This document shows, in pieces, positions 33,998 through 43,075 of a stretch of 64,000 bases of DNA; positions within the stretch are counted from its first letter, which is position 1, and each line of letters starts with the position of its first letter. Origin of the DNA: JBDOQU01 sp039839375 (lineage in GTDB: Bacteria; Pseudomonadota; Alphaproteobacteria; DSM-16000; Inquilinaceae); NCBI RefSeq assembly GCF_039839375.1, contig NZ_JBDOQU010000016.1, forward strand, positions 1 to 64,000. Reading direction: 5' to 3'. The notes under the pieces are model-generated. The model ran no database searches. It was not told the origin of the DNA and saw only the letters and a list, made by a program, of their open reading frames with translations. A program made the position numbers and the translations under genes.

Positions 33998-36133
33998 TCA
34001 GCTTTCGGCGGCTTCCCGCTGCTGCTCCTCGGTCATCTCCTCGCCGGTCTCCTGGTTGACCGTCTTCATGGAGAGCTTGACCTTGCCGCGGTCGTCGAAG
34101 CCGATGACCTTGACCTTCACCTCGTCGCCCTGCTTGACGACATCGGAGACCTGCTTGACCCGGTAGGGCTTCATCTCCGAGATATGGACGAGGCCGTCCT
34201 TGGCGCCCAGGAAGTTCACGAAGGCGCCGAAATCGACGACCTTCACGACCTTGCCGTTGTAGATCTTGCCCATCTCCGGCTCGGCGACGATGCCCTTGAT
34301 CCAGTCGATGGCGGCCTGGGCGGCCTTCTGGTCCACGGCGGCGACCTTGATGGTGCCGTCATCCTCGATATCGACCTTCGCGCCAGTCGTCTCCGTGATC
34401 TCCCGGATCACCTTGCCGCCGGACCCGATGACTTCGCGGATCTTGTCCTTGGGCACCGTGAAGGTGGTGATGCGCGGGGCGTTCTGGTTGACCTCGCCCC
34501 GGGCGGCGGTCAGGGCCTTGGCCATCTCGTCCAGGATGTGCAGCCGGCCGTCCCTGGCCTGGCCGAGCGCGATCTTCATGATCTCCTCGGTGATCGAGGT
34601 GATCTTGATGTCCATCTGGAGGGAGGTGATGCCCTTCTCCGTGCCGGCCACCTTGAAGTCCATGTCGCCCAGATGGTCCTCGTCGCCGAGGATGTCGCTG
34701 AGGACGGCGTAGCGGTCGCCTTCCTTGATCAGCCCCATCGCGATGCCCGCCACCGGACGGGTCAGCGGCACGCCGGCGTCCATGAGGGCGAGCGAGGAGC
34801 CGCAGACCGAGGCCATGGAGGAGGAGCCGTTGGATTCGGTGATTTCCGACACCACGCGGATGGTGTAGGGGAACGCCTCCTTGGCCGGCAGCAGCGGATG
34901 AACCGCCCGCCAGGCAAGCTTGCCGTGACCGATCTCGCGACGGCCGGGAGAGCCCATGCGGCCCGCCTCGCCGACGGAATAGGGCGGGAAGTTGTAGTGG
35001 AGCATGAAATGCTCCCGATACTCGCCCGCCAGCGCATCGATGATCTGCTCATCCTGGCCGGTGCCCAGCGTGGTGACGACCAGCGCCTGGGTCTCGCCGC
35101 GCGTGAACAGGGCGGAGCCGTGGGCCCGGTCCAGCACGCCGACCTCCGCCACGATCGGGCGGACGGTGCTGGTGTCGCGGCCGTCGATACGGAGGCCGGT
35201 ATCCAGGATGCTGCCCCGGACGATGTCGCTTTCCATCGCCTTGAAGACGCCGCCGAAGACGGCCAGTTCGGCCTCCTCGTCGCCCAGCACTTCGCGGGCC
35301 TTCGCCTTCACCGCGTCGACGGCGGCGTAGCGGTCCTGCTTGACGACGGTCTTGTAGGCTTCGCGCAGGGCGTCGCCGATGCCGGCATCGGCCAGCTTCT
35401 TCTCCACCGTCGCGACCTCGGCCGGCGTCTCGGCGATGTCGCGCGGGTCCTTGGCCGCCATCTCCGCCAGGTCGATGATCGCATCGATGACCTCCTGGGC
35501 CGCCTTGTGGCCGAAGGTGACGGCGCCGAGCATGATCTCCTCGGTCAGCTCGCCGGCTTCGGATTCGACCATCAGCACGCCTTCTTCCGTGCCGGCGACG
35601 ATCAGGTCGAGGTCCGACCCCTTCATCTCGTCGGCGGTCGGGTTCAGCAGGTACTGGCCGTCGGCGTAGCCGACGCGAGCGGCGCCGATCGGGCCGAGGA
35701 ACGGGATGCCGGAGATCGTCAGCGCGGCCGACGCGCCAACCATCGCCACGACGTCCGGATCATTCTCCAGATCATGGCTCAGCACCGTGCAGACGACCTG
35801 CGTCTCGTTCCGGTAGTTCTTGTGGAAGAGCGGGCGGATCGGCCGGTCGATCAGGCGGGAGACCAGCGTCTCCTTCTCGCTGGGACGGCCTTCGCGCTTG
35901 AAGAAGCCGCCGGGGATCTTGCCCGCGGCGAAGGTCTTCTCCTGGTAATTCACGGTCAGGGGGAAGAAATCGATCCCCGGCCGCGGCGACTTCGCGCCGA
36001 CGGCGGTGCAGAGCACCACGGTGCCGCCATAGGTCGCCAGGACGGCGCCGTCGGCCTGACGGGCGATCTTGCCGGTCTCCAGGACCAGCGGACGGCCGCC
36101 CCAGTCGATTTCCTTGCGGTAGACGTTAAACAT
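33998..36133 (-). CDS. pnp: Polyribonucleotide nucleotidyltransferase (PNPase)
   Basis: PNPase degrades RNA 3'-to-5' by phosphorolysis and is part of the RNA degradosome. The 711-residue protein has two RNase PH domains (about 1-215 and 310-540) joined by a helical linker. The active-site region includes 'FKVAGTEKGITSLQMD' (as FKVAGTEKG). A KH domain ('VIGSGGKVIREITE', about 560-620) and an S1 domain ('YNGKVVKVVDFGAFVNF', about 620-695) follow. ATG at 36133 (MFNVYRKE) is the family start. It is downstream of rpsO, separated by a hairpin. Confidence 0.97.
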   Translation of the reverse strand: MFNVYRKEIDWGGRPLVLETGKIARQADGAVLATYGGTVVLCTAVGAKSPRPGIDFFPLTVNYQEKTFAAGKIPGGFFKREGRPSEKETLVSRLIDRPIRPLFHKNYRNETQVVCTVLSHDLENDPDVVAMVGASAALTISGIPFLGPIGAARVGYADGQYLLNPTADEMKGSDLDLIVAGTEEGVLMVESEAGELTEEIMLGAVTFGHKAAQEVIDAIIDLAEMAAKDPRDIAETPAEVATVEKKLADAGIGDALREAYKTVVKQDRYAAVDAVKAKAREVLGDEEAELAVFGGVFKAMESDIVRGSILDTGLRIDGRDTSTVRPIVAEVGVLDRAHGSALFTRGETQALVVTTLGTGQDEQIIDALAGEYREHFMLHYNFPPYSVGEAGRMGSPGRREIGHGKLAWRAVHPLLPAKEAFPYTIRVVSEITESNGSSSMASVCGSSLALMDAGVPLTRPVAGIAMGLIKEGDRYAVLSDILGDEDHLGDMDFKVAGTEKGITSLQMDIKITSITEEIMKIALGQARDGRLHILDEMAKALTAARGEVNQNAPRITTFTVPKDKIREVIGSGGKVIREITETTGAKVDIEDDGTIKVAAVDQKAAQAAIDWIKGIVAEPEMGKIYNGKVVKVVDFGAFVNFLGAKDGLVHISEMKPYRVKQVSDVVKQGDEVKVKVIGFDDRGKVKLSMKTVNQETGEEMTEEQQREAAES

Positions 36134-36219
36134 GAATGGCTTTCCTTCCATCGGACACCCTCGCCCCGGATTGGGCGATCGGGCCGGGACCTCGAACCGA
36201 ACAGTCCCTTTGAAACGAA

Positions 36220-36254
36220 GAACGCCGCCGCCCGGGATCGGGCGGACGGCGTTC
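36220..36254 (-). terminator. Stem-loop between rpsO and pnp
   Basis: GAACGCCG and CCGCCCG pair with CGGGCGG and CGGCGTTC around a GGAT loop, with one bulged A, giving a strong 15-bp stem. On the minus strand only a weak T stretch (TTCGTTTC) follows, so it may act as a partial terminator or an RNase III processing site. In E. coli the equivalent rpsO-pnp interval holds a terminator plus an RNase III stem that autoregulates pnp. The analogy is inferred. Confidence 0.6.
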
Positions 36255-36322
36255 CCCTTGGGATCAGGTCGCCGGGATCGGCGTCATGATCGTGCGTCGG
36301 CGCTGCATCGCGACCGACCGCC

Positions 36323-36592
36323 TTAGCGGCGAAGACCCAGGCGCTTGACGATACCGTCGTAGCGGCTGTGTTCTTTCTTCTTCAGATAGTCGAGGAGACG
36401 GCGGCGCCGGCCGACCATCATCAGCAGCCCACGGCGGGAGTGGAAATCCTTCTTGTGGGTCTTCAGATGCTCGGTCAGGTTGGCGATGCGCTCCGTCAGC
36501 ACGGCGACCTGCACTTCAGGCGAGCCGGTGTCGGACTCCTTGGTGGCGTATTCGCCGATGACTTCCTGCTTACGTTCCTGCGTGATCGACAT
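36323..36592 (-). CDS. rpsO: 30S ribosomal protein S15
   Basis: S15 binds 16S rRNA early in assembly of the small-subunit platform. The 89-residue sequence has the signatures 'TGSPEVQVAVLTERI', 'HLKTHKKDFHSRRGLLMMVGRRRRLLDYL' (opening HLKTHKKDFHSRRGLL) and 'YDGIVKRLGLRR', at full family length. A GAG-rich ribosome site precedes ATG. It lies 14 bases after truB and upstream of pnp. Confidence 0.98.
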   Translation of the reverse strand: MSITQERKQEVIGEYATKESDTGSPEVQVAVLTERIANLTEHLKTHKKDFHSRRGLLMMVGRRRRLLDYLKKKEHSRYDGIVKRLGLRR

Positions 36593-36606
36593 CGGGGCTC
36601 CTTACA

Positions 36607-37572
36607 TCAAACCAGGTTGAGAACGCGCACCGGATGAAGTTCGGCCCCGTCGACCCGCGCCAGGGCCACGGGCAGATCGCCCAGGACCGCAAGAACGATC
36701 GTGTCGACAGCACGAAAGACGTCGTCGTCCGAAAGATCGCGGGTCAGGCTCTCCAGCCTTTCCCGGTCCGATCGGCGCAACAACGTCACCGGCTGGCCGC
36801 ATCTCATGCGATGCGCTTCTGCTTCCGTCAGGGCCACCGCCGGGATGTCGTCCAGCGGGGTCTCGATCGGAAGCAAGGTGCTTTCCAAAGCCGCCGGGTC
36901 ACCAGCGGCGGCCTCGATATGCTCCAGGGTGACCGCGTCGTCAAGGATAAAGGGCCCGACGGCCGTGCGGCGGATGGCCGTCAGGTGCGACGGCGTGCCC
37001 AGGAAGACGCCGAAATCCCGCGCCAGGGCGCGCATGTAGGCGCCCTTCCCGGAGTCCGCCTCGAACACCGCGGTGTCGGCGTCCGGCGTCTCGACCAGCC
37101 GCAGCGCGTCGATCCGGATGAGGCGGGGCCGAAGCTCCACAATCTCCCCGTCGCGGGCCAGGTCGTAGGCCCGTTCGCCATCGACCTTGATCGCCGAGAA
37201 GGCGGGCGGGGTCTGGACGATCTCCCCCGTGAAGCGGGGCAGCATCGCCTCGATCTCCTCCCGCGACGGCCGCTTGTCGCCGGTCGCGGTCACCTTGCCC
37301 TCGCGGTCGTCGGTGTCGCGGCTTTCGCCCCAGCGGACGGTGAAGCGGTAGGTCTTCCGCCCGTCCATGGCGTAGGAGACGGTCTTGGTCGCCTCGCCGA
37401 AGGCGATCGGCAGAATGCCCGTGGCGATCGGGTCCAGCGTGCCGCCATGGCCGGCCTTCGCGGCGTTGAACAGCCGGCGGACCTTCGACACCACCTGGGT
37501 GGAGGTCAGCCCTTCCGGCTTGTCCACGACCAGCCAGCCATGGACCGGCTCGCCCTTCCGCCTACGCCCCAC
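36607..37572 (-). CDS. truB: tRNA pseudouridine-55 synthase
   Basis: TruB makes pseudouridine 55 in the T-arm of tRNA. The catalytic Asp is in 'GHGGTLDPIATGILP'. Other family motifs are 'GWLVVDKPEGLTS', 'PPAFSAIKVDGERAY' and 'SGKGAYMRALARDFG'. GTG at 37572 (321 residues) is chosen because GGGGAA lies 7 bases upstream and the N-terminus matches the family; ATG codons at 37590 and 37611 would add residues and overlap rbfA more. It overlaps the rbfA end by 11 bases. Confidence 0.95.
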   Translation of the reverse strand: MGRRRKGEPVHGWLVVDKPEGLTSTQVVSKVRRLFNAAKAGHGGTLDPIATGILPIAFGEATKTVSYAMDGRKTYRFTVRWGESRDTDDREGKVTATGDKRPSREEIEAMLPRFTGEIVQTPPAFSAIKVDGERAYDLARDGEIVELRPRLIRIDALRLVETPDADTAVFEADSGKGAYMRALARDFGVFLGTPSHLTAIRRTAVGPFILDDAVTLEHIEAAAGDPAALESTLLPIETPLDDIPAVALTEAEAHRMRCGQPVTLLRRSDRERLESLTRDLSDDDVFRAVDTIVLAVLGDLPVALARVDGAELHPVRVLNLV

Positions 37573-37999
37573 GGCCGGGTTCCCCGTCATCGTCGGCAGG
37601 GTCGCCGTCATGTCCGGCCGCGACGTCGCGCGCGACCTCGTCGGAATGGAGCAGCCGGTCGATCTTCTGGGCGTAGTCGAAGGAGGTGTCCGGCTGGAAG
37701 GACAGGCGCGGCGCGTAGCGCAGGCTGAGTTCCTTGGCGATCTGAGACCTGAGGAAGGGCGCTGCGCGGCGCAGCGCGTCCATCGTCCGCTCGATCTCCG
37801 TCCCGGCCAGCGTCATCACGAAGGCCGTCGCGTTCTTGAGGTCCGGGCTGATGCGGACCTCCGTCACCGTCACGGACACGTCGTGCAGGTCCGGATCGTG
37901 CAGGTCGCCGCGCAGGAAGAGGCCGGCGAGGATGTGCCGCACCTGCTCCCCGACGCGTAGCTGGCGCTGGGAAGGCGGTTTGGGGATGTTGGTTGTCAT
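37562..37999 (-). CDS. rbfA: Ribosome-binding factor A
   Basis: RbfA is a KH-fold assembly factor needed for late 16S rRNA maturation. The 145-residue protein shows 'RQLRVGEQVRHILAGLFLRG' (opening RQLRVGEQVRHILA), 'VSVTVTEVRISPDLKNATAFV' (core TEVRISPDLKNA) and 'LSLRYAPRLSFQPDTSFDYA' (core RYAPRLSFQPD), all typical. The C-terminal tail is short and acidic. ATG at 37999 has GAGG upstream. It lies between infB and truB, after a repeat element of about 100 bases. Confidence 0.95.
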   Translation of the reverse strand: MTTNIPKPPSQRQLRVGEQVRHILAGLFLRGDLHDPDLHDVSVTVTEVRISPDLKNATAFVMTLAGTEIERTMDALRRAAPFLRSQIAKELSLRYAPRLSFQPDTSFDYAQKIDRLLHSDEVARDVAAGHDGDPADDDGEPGRGA

Positions 38000-38024
38000 T
38001 GGGATACCTCGGGGAACCAACCGC

Positions 38025-38122
38025 CCCCTCACCCAACCCTCTCCCCGGCGGGGAGAGGGCTACCTTTTACCCTCGCCCCTTAGGGGGAGAGGGAGGGACC
38101 CGCGAAGCGGGAGGGTGAGGGG
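38025..38122. repeat. GGGGAGAGGG inverted-repeat element inside the infB-rbfA interval
   Basis: CCCTCTCCCC-GG-CGGGGAGAGGG forms a tight hairpin, flanked by CCCCTCACCC and GGGTGAGGGG as outer arms. It belongs to the same broad family as the elements near 25.6 and 33.9 kb. Unlike those, it sits within a housekeeping operon, where its hairpin could modulate rbfA-truB expression or message stability. Confidence 0.65.
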
Positions 38123-38139
38123 TGTTCGGTTCGTTGCCC

Positions 38140-40800
38140 TTAAAGCTGGCGGGCGACTTCCTCGCGCTCGAAAGCCTCGATCACGTCGCCGACCTGGATG
38201 TTGTCGTAATTCTCGAAGGCCATGCCGCATTCGTAGCCCTCGCGGACCTCGCGGACCTCGTCCTTGAAGCGCTTGAGGGTCTTCAGCGTGCCTTCGTGGA
38301 TCACGACGTTGTCGCGTAGCAGGCGGACGCCGGCGCCGCGCTTGACCACCCCGTCGGTGACCATGCAGCCGGCGACCTTGCCGACCTTCGTGATGTTGAA
38401 GACTTCCCGAATCTCGGCATTGCCGATGAAGGTCTCCCGCAGGGTCGGCGACAGCAGGCCGGACAGCGCCGCCTTCACATCGTCGATCACGTCGTAGATC
38501 ACGCTGTAATAGCGGATCTCGATACCGTCCCGGCGGGCCAGGTCGCGGGCCTGCGGATTGGCGCGGACGTTGAAGGCGATGATCATCGCGCCGGTCGCGT
38601 TGGCCAGCGTGATGTCGCTTTCGTTGATCGCGCCGACCGCGGAGTGCAGCACGCGGGCCTTCACCTCCTCATTGTCGCCGGCTGCCTTCTCCAGGCTGGC
38701 GACGATGGCTTCGACGGAGCCCTGGACGTCGCCCTTGACGACGACCGGAAGCTCCTTGGCCTCGCCCGCCGCGATCTTGGAGAACATCTGCTCCAGCGTG
38801 CCGCGGCCGGAAGCCACCTGGGCGGCGTCCCGCTTCTTGCGGTCGCGGAACTCCGCGATCTCGCGGGCGCGGGCCTCCGTCTCCAGGACGACGAAATCGT
38901 CGCCGGCCAGCGGCGTGCCGTTCAGGCCCAGCACCTCGACCGGTTCGGCCGGTCCGGCGGACTCGATCTGCTCGTTCCGGTCGTTGACCAGGGCGCGGAC
39001 ACGGCCCCATTCCGACCCGGTGACGAAGATGTCGCCGACCTTGAGCGTGCCGCGCTGGATCAGGACGGTCGCGACGGAGCCGCGGCCCTTCTCCAGCTTG
39101 GCTTCGACCACCGTGCCCTCGCCGGCGCGGTCGGGGTTGGACTTCAGCTCCAGGATCTCGGCCTGGAGGAGGATCGCCTCCTCCAGCTTGTCGAGGCCCA
39201 TGCGGGTCTTGGCCGAAACCTCAACCGTCTGCACGTCGCCACCCATCTGCTCGACCACGATGTCGTGCTGAAGCAGCTCGTTACGGACCCGGTCCGGGTT
39301 GGCGTCCGGCAGGTCGCTCTTGTTGATGGCGATGATCATCGGCACGCCCGCCGCCTTGGAGTGGCGGATGGCCTCGATCGTCTGCGGCATGACGCCATCG
39401 TCGGCGGCGACCACCAGGATCACGATGTCGGTGGTGTTGGCGCCGCGCGCCCGCATCTCCGTGAACGCCTCGTGGCCCGGCGTGTCGATGAAGGTGATCT
39501 TGCCGCCATTCTCCAGCGTCACCTGATAGGCGCCGATATGCTGGGTGATGCCGCCGGCTTCCCTGGCGGCGACATCGGTCTGGCGCAGCGCGTCCAGCAG
39601 CGAGGTCTTGCCGTGGTCGACATGGCCCATGATCGTGACCACCGGCGGACGCGGCTTCAGGGATTCAGGGGAATCATCCTCGCCCTTCAGCCCGATCTCC
39701 ACGTCGCTTTCGGCGACGCGGCGGATGCGGTGGCCGAACTCGCTGACCAGCAGCTCAGCCGTGTCGGCGTCGATCGACTGGTTGATGGTCGCCATCACGC
39801 CCATCTTCATCAGCGCCTTGATCACGTCGGCGCCGCGTTCGGCCATGCGGTTGGACAGTTCCTGGACGGTGATGACTTCGGGAATCACCACGTCGCGCAC
39901 GATCTTCTCCTGCGGCTGGCCGTAATCGGCCCCGCGCTGTTTCTGACGGGCGCGCTTGACGGCGGCCAGGCTGCGGGTGCGTTCGGCGACGCCGCCCTCC
40001 AGCGCCTGGACGACGGTCAGCTTGCCGCCCCGGCGGCGCGAATCGGTGCGGGTCCGGGTCGGCGCCGCGCGTTTCGGCCCTGGCCCGGCCTTGCCGCGCC
40101 CGCCCCGGCCGCGATCGTCCTCTTCCTCCGGCAGCGCGCCGACACGGGCGGCGGCGGCCTGGGTGGTGCGGTCGACGGCGGCCTGGCGCTGCTCGTCCTG
40201 AGCCTTCTCGGCCTGACGCTTGCGCGCTTCCTCATCGGCGCGGGCCTTGTCGGCCTCGTCGCGAGCGCGCTTCTGCTCGGCCTCTTCTTCCTGGATCTTG
40301 CGCAGCTCCTCCATCTCGCGGCGGCGCAACTCCTCGGCGTCGAGGATCACCGGCTCCGGCGCGGGAGGCGGCTCGGAGGGGCCGGCCTCCTCGGAAGGCT
40401 GTTCGGCGGCCCTGGCGGCGGCCTGTTCCTCCTGATGGCGGCGGGCGTCCTCGGCCTCCGCATGCATGGCGCGAAGAGCGCGTTCCCGCGCCTCCCGCTC
40501 AGCCTCGGTCAGGGTGCGGGGGGCGCTGCCGCCGCCCTTGGAACGAGCCTGCCCGGACGAGGCCGGCGCGCCTTCGGCGGCACGGCGAGCAGCGGCGCCG
40601 CCGTCGGCCAGGCCGGCGGCGGGTCCCTTCTCGGCGGCGCGTTTGCGCTTCACCTCCACCTGGACGGTCTTGGACCGGCCATGAGAGAAGCTTTGACGCA
40701 CCTGGCCATCCGTTCCGCCCTTCGGCGACAGGCCGAGCTTGCTCCGGTTGCCCAGGCTCAGCGTCGTCTTGCGGTCTTCTTTGTTGTCGCTCTCGCTCAT
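38140..40800 (-). CDS. infB: Translation initiation factor IF-2
   Basis: IF-2 is the GTPase that positions initiator tRNA and joins ribosomal subunits. The 886-residue protein has an IF2_N-like start ('KTTLSLGNRSKLGL'), a long Ala/Glu/Arg-rich charged region (about 60-280) and a conserved N-domain. The G domain carries G1 'GHVDHGKTS', G3 'DTPGHEAF' and G4 'NKSD'. Beta-barrel and C-terminal fMet-tRNA-binding domains follow ('YECGMAFENYDNIQVGD' near the end). ATG at 40800 has GGAAGAG just upstream; the frame continues further up but overlaps the preceding gene. Confidence 0.97.
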   Translation of the reverse strand: MSESDNKEDRKTTLSLGNRSKLGLSPKGGTDGQVRQSFSHGRSKTVQVEVKRKRAAEKGPAAGLADGGAAARRAAEGAPASSGQARSKGGGSAPRTLTEAEREARERALRAMHAEAEDARRHQEEQAAARAAEQPSEEAGPSEPPPAPEPVILDAEELRRREMEELRKIQEEEAEQKRARDEADKARADEEARKRQAEKAQDEQRQAAVDRTTQAAAARVGALPEEEDDRGRGGRGKAGPGPKRAAPTRTRTDSRRRGGKLTVVQALEGGVAERTRSLAAVKRARQKQRGADYGQPQEKIVRDVVIPEVITVQELSNRMAERGADVIKALMKMGVMATINQSIDADTAELLVSEFGHRIRRVAESDVEIGLKGEDDSPESLKPRPPVVTIMGHVDHGKTSLLDALRQTDVAAREAGGITQHIGAYQVTLENGGKITFIDTPGHEAFTEMRARGANTTDIVILVVAADDGVMPQTIEAIRHSKAAGVPMIIAINKSDLPDANPDRVRNELLQHDIVVEQMGGDVQTVEVSAKTRMGLDKLEEAILLQAEILELKSNPDRAGEGTVVEAKLEKGRGSVATVLIQRGTLKVGDIFVTGSEWGRVRALVNDRNEQIESAGPAEPVEVLGLNGTPLAGDDFVVLETEARAREIAEFRDRKKRDAAQVASGRGTLEQMFSKIAAGEAKELPVVVKGDVQGSVEAIVASLEKAAGDNEEVKARVLHSAVGAINESDITLANATGAMIIAFNVRANPQARDLARRDGIEIRYYSVIYDVIDDVKAALSGLLSPTLRETFIGNAEIREVFNITKVGKVAGCMVTDGVVKRGAGVRLLRDNVVIHEGTLKTLKRFKDEVREVREGYECGMAFENYDNIQVGDVIEAFEREEVARQL

Positions 40801-40864
40801 CTCTTCCAGCGTGTCCGCCTTTGTCTCTTGCGGCGGGGCATGGTCCGCCCCGTCCTTTGTTCCG

Positions 40865-41485
40865 TCAAGCCGCGCCCTCGGGGCCGGCGCGCAAGCCTTG
40901 AAGGCGCGCCGCCTCGCCCAGGAACGCTCTCGCCAATCCTCCCGGCGCCACGGCCGCATGGACCGCATGATCGCGTCCGAAGCAGGTCCCCAGCCGGTTT
41001 GCCGGGAACAGCGCCACGACCGGCAGGGCCGGCGCCAGCGCCCGCAGCTTGGCGCGTCCGTCCTCCGCGCCGTCGCTGGCCGCCACCAGGACCGCCGCCT
41101 GCCCCTGTTTGAGCCAGGCGCGGACCTTCTCATACCCGGCGACCGCCTGCCCCGCCCCGCGCGCCAGACCCAGGAGGGCGAGGCAGCGCGCCGTCAGCAG
41201 GGCGTCGACCCGATCCGCCAGATCCTCCGGCGGCCGCACCGTCATCCGGGCGGCGCGCGAGAAAAGACCCTTTCGCACCGCGCGGTCAAGTGCCGAGCGG
41301 TCGGCGGCGACCCAGAGGCCCCGGCCGGGAAGCTTCCCCTCGACATCGGGAACCACCGAACCGTCGGGGCCGACGACGAAGCGGATCAGCCGCTCCTTGG
41401 GCAGCGTCTCCCCGGTAGCGAGGCATCGCCGAAGCGGAGAGCGCTTCTCCGCCCGCTCCGGGCTTCCGGCGCCGTCTTCGGTCAA
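40865..41485 (-). CDS. YlxR (DUF448) RNA-binding protein fused to an L7Ae-like domain
   Basis: The 206-residue protein has two parts. Residues about 15-80 are YlxR/DUF448 ('RRCLATGETLPKERLIRFVV', 'LPGRGLWVAADR'), an RNA-binding fold. Residues about 90-190 resemble a ribosomal L7Ae/YlxQ domain ('CLALLGLARGAGQAVAGYEKV', core LGLARGAGQAVAG). In Firmicutes these are separate genes (ylxR, ylxQ) in the same nusA-infB place; here they are one protein. The start appears to be TTG, with GGGAG 5 bases upstream, 20 bases after nusA. The role in transcription or ribosome assembly is only partly known. Confidence 0.9.
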   Translation of the reverse strand: MTEDGAGSPERAEKRSPLRRCLATGETLPKERLIRFVVGPDGSVVPDVEGKLPGRGLWVAADRSALDRAVRKGLFSRAARMTVRPPEDLADRVDALLTARCLALLGLARGAGQAVAGYEKVRAWLKQGQAAVLVAASDGAEDGRAKLRALAPALPVVALFPANRLGTCFGRDHAVHAAVAPGGLARAFLGEAARLQGLRAGPEGAA

Positions 41486-41505
41486 GGCCGCTCCCTGGTC
41501 CCGGA

Positions 41506-43026
41506 TCAGGCCGATTCCGAGGCCGCCTCCGGGGCGGCCGGGGTTTCGTCATCCTCGAACCAGTGCGCCCGCGCGGCCATGATGACCTCGTTGGCGGCGG
41601 CCTCGTCCATCGTGCCCTGGCCGACGATCTCGATCAGCTCGTCGCTCGCCAGATCGCCCAGATCGTCGAGCGTCCTGATTTCGGCCTCGCCCAGCTTCAC
41701 CAGCATCGCCGGCGTCAGCCCGTCGAGAGCCTTGAGCTCGTCGGAAACGCCGAGCTCGCCCGCCCGCTCCTCATCGGCGCGGGCCCGGGTCTCCAGATAG
41801 GTCTGGGCGCGGTTCTGGAGTTCGGCCGCGATATCCTCGTCGAAACCCTCGATTTCGGTCAGTTCCTCCAGAGGCACGAAGGCGATTTCCTCCAGCCCCG
41901 TGAAGCCTTCCGCGACCAGCAGATGGGCAATCACGTCGTCGACATCAAGCGCATCCATGAAGAGCTGGCTGCGCTGGCGCGTCTCCTCGATCCGACGCTC
42001 GCTCTCCTCGGCCTCCGTCAGGATGTCGATCTCCCAGCCGGTCAGCATCGAGGCGAGGCGGACATTCTGCCCGCGCCGGCCGATGGCCAGCGAAAGCTGC
42101 TCGTCGGGGACCACCACCTCGATCCGCCGCTGCTCGTCGTCCAGCACCACCTTGCTGACCTCCGCAGGGGCCAGGGCGTTGACGATGAAGGTGGCGGCTT
42201 CCGGCGACCAGGGAATGATGTCGATCTTCTCGCCCTGCAATTCGCCGACGACCGCCTGGACGCGGCTGCCGCGCATGCCGACGCAGGCGCCGACCGGATC
42301 GATCGAATTGTCGTGGCTGATGACGGCGATCTTGGCGCGGGAGCCGGGGTCGCGGGCGACCGCCTTGATCTCGATGATGCCGTCATAAATCTCCGGCACC
42401 TCCATGGAGAACAGCTTCGCCATGAATTGCGGATGGGAGCGCGACATGAAGATCTGCGGCCCGCGTGGTTCCTGCCGCACGTCGAAGATGTAGGACCGCA
42501 CCCTGTCCCCGACCTTGAAATGCTCGCGCGGCAGCAGCTCGTCGCGGCGCAGGATCGCCTCGGCGCGGCCGAGGTCGACGGTGACGTTGCCGTATTCCAC
42601 CCGCTTGACCAGCCCGTTGACGATCTCGCCGACGCGGTCCTTGTACTCCTCGTACTGACGCTTGCGCTCGGCCTCGCGGACCTTCTGGACGATCACCTGC
42701 TTGGCGGTCTGGGCGGCGATGCGTCCGAAATCGATCGGCGGCAGCGCGTCGGTCAGGAAGTCGCCGACATTGGCGTCCTCCTTGATGGAGCGCGCTTCCT
42801 TGAGCGAGATCTGGGTGGCGTCGTCCTCCACCGGATCGGCGACCTCCAGATAGCGGGTAAGCTGGATCTCGCCCGACTTGCGGTCGATATGGGCGCGGAT
42901 ATCGTGCTCCAGCCCGTATTTGGAGCGGCCGGCCTTCTGAATCGCCTGCTCCATGGCGAGCAGCACTTCATCGCGCTCGATATTCTTCTCGCGGGCGACC
43001 GCGTCAGCGACTTGCAGCAGTTCCAT
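41506..43026 (-). CDS. nusA: Transcription termination/antitermination factor NusA
   Basis: NusA binds RNA polymerase and nascent RNA and affects pausing, termination and antitermination. The 506-residue protein has the N-terminal polymerase-binding domain (1-125), S1 (about 135-200), two KH domains (about 230-345, with 'DPVGACVGMRGSRVQAV' and 'LAIGRRGQNVRLA') and C-terminal helix-hairpin-helix repeats (about 365-490). The last residues are acidic. It follows rimP by 49 bases. Confidence 0.97.
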   Translation of the reverse strand: MELLQVADAVAREKNIERDEVLLAMEQAIQKAGRSKYGLEHDIRAHIDRKSGEIQLTRYLEVADPVEDDATQISLKEARSIKEDANVGDFLTDALPPIDFGRIAAQTAKQVIVQKVREAERKRQYEEYKDRVGEIVNGLVKRVEYGNVTVDLGRAEAILRRDELLPREHFKVGDRVRSYIFDVRQEPRGPQIFMSRSHPQFMAKLFSMEVPEIYDGIIEIKAVARDPGSRAKIAVISHDNSIDPVGACVGMRGSRVQAVVGELQGEKIDIIPWSPEAATFIVNALAPAEVSKVVLDDEQRRIEVVVPDEQLSLAIGRRGQNVRLASMLTGWEIDILTEAEESERRIEETRQRSQLFMDALDVDDVIAHLLVAEGFTGLEEIAFVPLEELTEIEGFDEDIAAELQNRAQTYLETRARADEERAGELGVSDELKALDGLTPAMLVKLGEAEIRTLDDLGDLASDELIEIVGQGTMDEAAANEVIMAARAHWFEDDETPAAPEAASESA

Positions 43027-43075
43027 GGGATCCTGACCCGACTTCCTTTATTTCCCTGGCCGACGGGGAAGCCCG

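Noticed and set aside
34184..36289. A 701-codon plus-strand frame opposite pnp
   Set aside because: It is a shadow of pnp in high-GC DNA; the product has no recognisable fold. The same applies to 38644-41112 opposite infB.
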